Shown here: positions 61,436 through 64,000 of the stretch, piece after piece
Layout: each line of letters begins with the position of its first letter
How positions within the stretch are numbered: position 1 is the stretch's first letter
Source: Dyadobacter linearis
GTDB lineage: Bacteria > Bacteroidota > Bacteroidia > Cytophagales > Spirosomataceae
Length of the DNA: 64,000 nucleotides
Assembly: GCF_907165045.1 (NCBI RefSeq)
Contig: NZ_CAJRAU010000009.1
Span: forward strand, 1 to 64,000
Direction of reading: 5' to 3'
Notes under the pieces: model-generated
Seen by the model: only the letters and a program-made list of their open reading frames with translations
Told to the model about the DNA's origin: nothing
Databases searched by the model: none
Translations under genes and position numbers: made by a program

Positions 61436-62665
61436 ATGTCCGCAGTAGCAGAGCAAACCCGGTTGGAAACACGTATGTTGGCCGACCGCATCAACGCCCT
61501 CGAAGAATCTTCGACGCTGGCGATGACCAAAATGGCCCGGGAGCTAGCCTCCAAAGGTCACAGAGTAATCAGTCTGAGTGTAGGTGAGCCAGACTTTAAG
61601 ACGCCTGAGCACATTTGCGAGGCAGCCAAGAAAGCTATCGATGATGGTTTCCACGGCTATTCTCCGGTTGCAGGCTATCCTGATCTGCGCAAAGCAATTG
61701 CTGATAAGTTGGCACGTGATAATAATATAGATTGGAAGCCAGAAAACATCGTGGTATCCACAGGCGCCAAACATTCTTTGGCGAATGTGATCCAGGTTCT
61801 GGTCAACCCAGGCGACGAGGTTGTGATTTTTGCACCTTACTGGGTAAGTTACTCCGAAATGGTGAAGCTGGCAGAAGGTAAGTCGGTAATTGTGGACGGT
61901 GCTTTTGAAAATGATTTCAAAGTTACCGCTGCACAACTGGAAGCTGCCATCACACCAAAAACGAAAATTGTAATGTACGCTTCTCCCAACAATCCGACAG
62001 GAGCAGTGTATTCAGAAACAGAACTTAGAGAAATCGCTGCGGTACTTGAAAAACACGAAGGTGTTTACGTGCTGGCTGACGAAATCTACGAATATATCAA
62101 CTTCACCGACGAAGGCCATTTCAGTATTGGTTCTATTCCGGCTTTGAAGGAACGCGTGATTACTGTTAATGGTGTTGCAAAAGGTTATGCGATGACAGGA
62201 TGGCGGATCGGTTTTATTGCAGCCGCCAAATGGATCGCCGAAGGTGTTGAGAAATTACAGGGACAGGTTACTTCCGGTACCAACTCAATTGCTCAAAAAG
62301 CGGCTACCGCTGCTTTTAACGGGCCAATGGAACCTTCGATAGAAATGGCAAAAGCTTATCACCGCCGTCGTGACCTGGTTGTTGGTTTGTTGAAGGACAT
62401 TGAAGGATTTAAAGTAAATGTACCGCAAGGCGCATTCTACGCATTCCCGGATGTGAGCTATTATTTCGGAAAATCAGACGGAGAAACTACCATTAAAGAC
62501 TCCGACGATTTCTGTAACTGGCTGCTTAATAATTCTTACGTATCAACCGTAGCAGGTTCAGGATTTGGTGCGCCGAATTGCATTCGCATTTCAACTGCCG
62601 CATCAGACGAATCTCTTATAGAAGCTGTGCAACGCATTAAAGATGCAGTTGCAACTTTAAAATAG
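61436..62665 (+). CDS. Class I pyridoxal-phosphate aminotransferase (aspartate-type), 409 aa
   Basis: PLP-dependent transaminase. The PLP lysine lies in NGVAKGYAMTGWRIGF (near residue 247), the substrate arginine in CIRISTAASDE near 382, and SPNNPTGAVYS near 183 is the usual Asn-containing block. Aspartate/2-oxoglutarate specificity of the Ib subgroup is inferred. I start at MSAVAEQTRLETRMLADRI; a reading from 61310 would add 42 residues crossing the -7 box. Followed by a strong terminator at 62681. Confidence 0.94.
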   Translation: MSAVAEQTRLETRMLADRINALEESSTLAMTKMARELASKGHRVISLSVGEPDFKTPEHICEAAKKAIDDGFHGYSPVAGYPDLRKAIADKLARDNNIDWKPENIVVSTGAKHSLANVIQVLVNPGDEVVIFAPYWVSYSEMVKLAEGKSVIVDGAFENDFKVTAAQLEAAITPKTKIVMYASPNNPTGAVYSETELREIAAVLEKHEGVYVLADEIYEYINFTDEGHFSIGSIPALKERVITVNGVAKGYAMTGWRIGFIAAAKWIAEGVEKLQGQVTSGTNSIAQKAATAAFNGPMEPSIEMAKAYHRRRDLVVGLLKDIEGFKVNVPQGAFYAFPDVSYYFGKSDGETTIKDSDDFCNWLLNNSYVSTVAGSGFGAPNCIRISTAASDESLIEAVQRIKDAVATLK

Positions 62666-62680
62666 AAATCAGGAAATGAA

Positions 62681-62714
62681 AAAAGCCTCATAGGTGTTAT
62701 CCTGTGAGGCTTTT
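62681..62714 (+). terminator. Terminator of the aminotransferase gene
   Basis: A 14-bp stem (AAAAGCCTCATAGG with CCTGTGAGGCTTTT, one T-G pair) around TGTTAT. A-run before, T-run after. Confidence 0.88.
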
Positions 62715-62733
62715 GCATTTATATTCAACAATA

Positions 62734-62796
62734 CTAAAAGCTACCCGCTAAAAGCTACCCGCTAAAAGCCAATAGCTAAAAGCTAATAGCCAAAAG
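62734..62796 (+). repeat. Heptad repeat array immediately before a start codon
   Basis: Nine consecutive 7-bp units: CTAAAAG, CTACCCG, CTAAAAG, CTACCCG, CTAAAAG, CCAATAG, CTAAAAG, CTAATAG, CCAAAAG, ending 3 bases before the ATG at 62800. A 21-base block within it differs by one base from a block at 48983-49003 (read on the sense strand). The array fills most of the 85 bases between the upstream terminator and the start codon. Confidence 0.88.
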
Positions 62797-62799
62797 ACC

Positions 62800-63867
62800 A
62801 TGAGCAAGCACTATTTTTTGAAAGTTAAGGAGGTAGAAAAGGAAACGGAAGAGGCATCAACAATCCACTTCTGGCATCCGCTGAATGAGGTAATTGCTTA
62901 CAGGCCAGGCCAGTTTCTCACATTATTGTTACCAATGGAAGACGGAACAAAGGTGAGAAGATCCTATTCAATGTCGAGCTCGCCTTATACCGACGTTTCG
63001 CTGGCTGTTACGATCAAGCGCATTCCGGGCGGATTTGCTTCCAATATGTTGCTGGATACGATCAAGGAAGGTGATATCCTGGAAGCAGTAGAACCGATGG
63101 GCTCTTTTTTCCCGAAACAAGAAGATGATCAGATTAGGCAGGTTGTTTTTGTTGGTGCGGGAAGCGGGATAACTCCTTTATTTTCAATACTAAAATCAGT
63201 TCTAATTGTGGAGCCGGAAAGCCAGGTATTCCTGATTTACGGCAGTCGCAATGAAGATTCTATTATTTTCAAAACAAAAATTGAGGCTTTAAAAGAGAAA
63301 TACGGTGACCGTTTCCAGGTTGTACATACCCTCAGCCAGCCAGGCGACAGCTGGACAGGAGAAATAGGTAGGCTGAACAAAACGCATATTCTGAAAATAT
63401 TAGGTCAACTATCTGATTTAAAGGCAAGTGAGGCGGAATATTTTCTTTGCGGGCCAGACGATATGATCGATGAAGCCAAACGTGCATTGTCAATTTTAGC
63501 AGTTCCTGATCAAAAAGTGCGGAGAGAAAGTTTTGTGACTACTTCTTCAAGCCAGCCGGGCGAGGTGATCGTGGCAGAAGACGATACCTATAAAACCAGA
63601 GAAGTAACCGTTTTTTATGAAGGTACTGAATACAAGGTTTCTGTAAAAGCGCACGAAACTGTGCTGGAAGCTGCTTTGAATATGGATATTGACTTACCTT
63701 ATTCTTGTCAGGCGGGTATGTGCACGGCCTGTATGGGCAGGTGCGTTTCCGGAACTGTACAAATGGATGAGGATGAGGGGTTGACGCAGGGAGAAAGAGA
63801 TGCCGGATTTATTCTCACCTGCGTCACCCGCCCATTGACGGACGATGTAATTATTGAAGTCGAGTAA
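62800..63867 (+). CDS. FAD/2Fe-2S ferredoxin-NADP reductase-like oxidoreductase (PaaE type), 355 aa
   Basis: Electron-transfer reductase with FAD domain (RRSYSMSSSP near residue 53, binding the flavin), NAD(P) domain (FVGAGSGITPLFSIL near 115), and a C-terminal plant-type 2Fe-2S ferredoxin domain (CQAGMCTACMGRC: Cys near 303, 308, 311; fourth in LTCVTRP). This order matches PaaE/HmpX-type reductases that feed oxygenases; the partner oxygenase is not in the window. The heptad array ends three bases before its ATG. Confidence 0.9.
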   Translation: MSKHYFLKVKEVEKETEEASTIHFWHPLNEVIAYRPGQFLTLLLPMEDGTKVRRSYSMSSSPYTDVSLAVTIKRIPGGFASNMLLDTIKEGDILEAVEPMGSFFPKQEDDQIRQVVFVGAGSGITPLFSILKSVLIVEPESQVFLIYGSRNEDSIIFKTKIEALKEKYGDRFQVVHTLSQPGDSWTGEIGRLNKTHILKILGQLSDLKASEAEYFLCGPDDMIDEAKRALSILAVPDQKVRRESFVTTSSSQPGEVIVAEDDTYKTREVTVFYEGTEYKVSVKAHETVLEAALNMDIDLPYSCQAGMCTACMGRCVSGTVQMDEDEGLTQGERDAGFILTCVTRPLTDDVIIEVE

Positions 63868-63881
63868 TTTTTTAATTGCTG

Positions 63882-64000
63882 TCAATTCCCTCTTTTCTTG
63901 GGAGGTGCTGGTGGAGGTGGCGGCGCGATTGGTGATTTTGCAGGTTTCGCTACTTTTGCTGGTACCGGCGGTGGCGGAGGCGGTGGAGCCAGCCCGCGGC
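63882..64000 (-). CDS. C-terminal end of a proline-rich protein, partial (runs off window)
   Basis: The minus-strand frame ending in TGA at 63882-63884 remains open to the edge and encodes at least 39 residues, ending LAPPPPPPPVPAKVAKPAKS and then PIAPPPPPAPPKKRGN. Such Pro/Ala/Lys tails are common at the ends of exported or envelope proteins; no domain is visible, so no name is given. Its stop lies 15 bases from the convergent reductase stop. Whether the whole gene is real cannot be judged from 119 bases. Confidence 0.55.
   Translation of the reverse strand, partial: RGLAPPPPPPPVPAKVAKPAKSPIAPPPPPAPPKKRGN

Noticed and set aside
62734..62796. Possible CRISPR or direct-repeat array
   Set aside because: Units are 7 bases with no spacers, so it is a simple tandem array, not CRISPR; the 18.1-18.26 kb arrays fail for the same reason.

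Overview
The window is a chromosomal segment from a Bacteroidota bacterium, most likely Cytophagales and plausibly Dyadobacter-like. The evidence is: the Bacteroidota -7 promoter box TAnnTTTG upstream of many genes, in several cases with a -33 TTG about 19-20 nt further up; Bacteroidota-restricted families (DUF4301, DUF4292, DUF5723, an alpha-2-macroglobulin/TonB-plug protein); an animal/fungal-type GT3 glycogen synthase; and many exported proteins ending their signal peptides in AQ or carrying lipoboxes. Genus is an inference. I see no rRNA, CRISPR array, transposase, integrase or phage gene. Gene density is high and most genes are housekeeping.

Layout. 0-10 kb: UvrD/PcrA helicase, DUF4301 protein, Lrp regulator, an isolated GDP-fucose synthase, an exported MORN-like protein, a polytopic membrane protein and a lipoprotein PBP4. 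10-16 kb: a tight operon recQ - DUF5723 outer-membrane protein - CehA/McbA-type metallohydrolase. 16-28 kb (all minus): panB-rluA-small membrane protein; TPR-DUF4292-EnvC-like cell-envelope cluster; amino-acid permease and MG2/plug protein; atpD-atpC with a clear promoter and terminator. 28-38 kb: a DUF433/DUF5615 toxin-antitoxin pair, an 887-aa membrane/TPR protein, a lone MacB-type ABC ATPase, a second RluA-type synthase, a tandem pair of exported paralogues, MsrA, HemJ, and a RelE-type toxin with an unusually long partner. 38.5 kb: a self-contained tRNA-Leu(CAG) unit with promoter and terminator. 38.7-50 kb: beta-CASP nuclease, hpt, TPR lipoprotein-like protein, M20 dipeptidase, plsY, a 1561-aa exported protein and prmA. 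50-64 kb: DUF4143 ATPase, glycogen synthase, GHL10 glycosidase, nuoD, asd, 5-formyl-THF cyclo-ligase, NADP-isocitrate dehydrogenase, RtcB, an aspartate-type aminotransferase, a ferredoxin-NADP-reductase-like flavoprotein, and the proline-rich end of a gene running off the window.

The most unusual content is non-coding. Three different short-repeat systems sit in intergenic gaps: a 10-bp (helical-pitch) TGAC array present as two opposed arms upstream of panB; a 7-bp NNGCYAA array that abuts the start codon of two unrelated genes in the same sense orientation; and a C-rich double-hairpin element after nuoD. Several proposed starts (atpD, the GHL10 protein, the 33.1-kb RluA, the 59.5-kb antitoxin-like gene) are shorter than the longest open frame because promoters or terminators lie inside the longer version. 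I did not find a convincing new multi-gene system; the repeats, the long putative antitoxin and the 1561-aa protein are the best leads.
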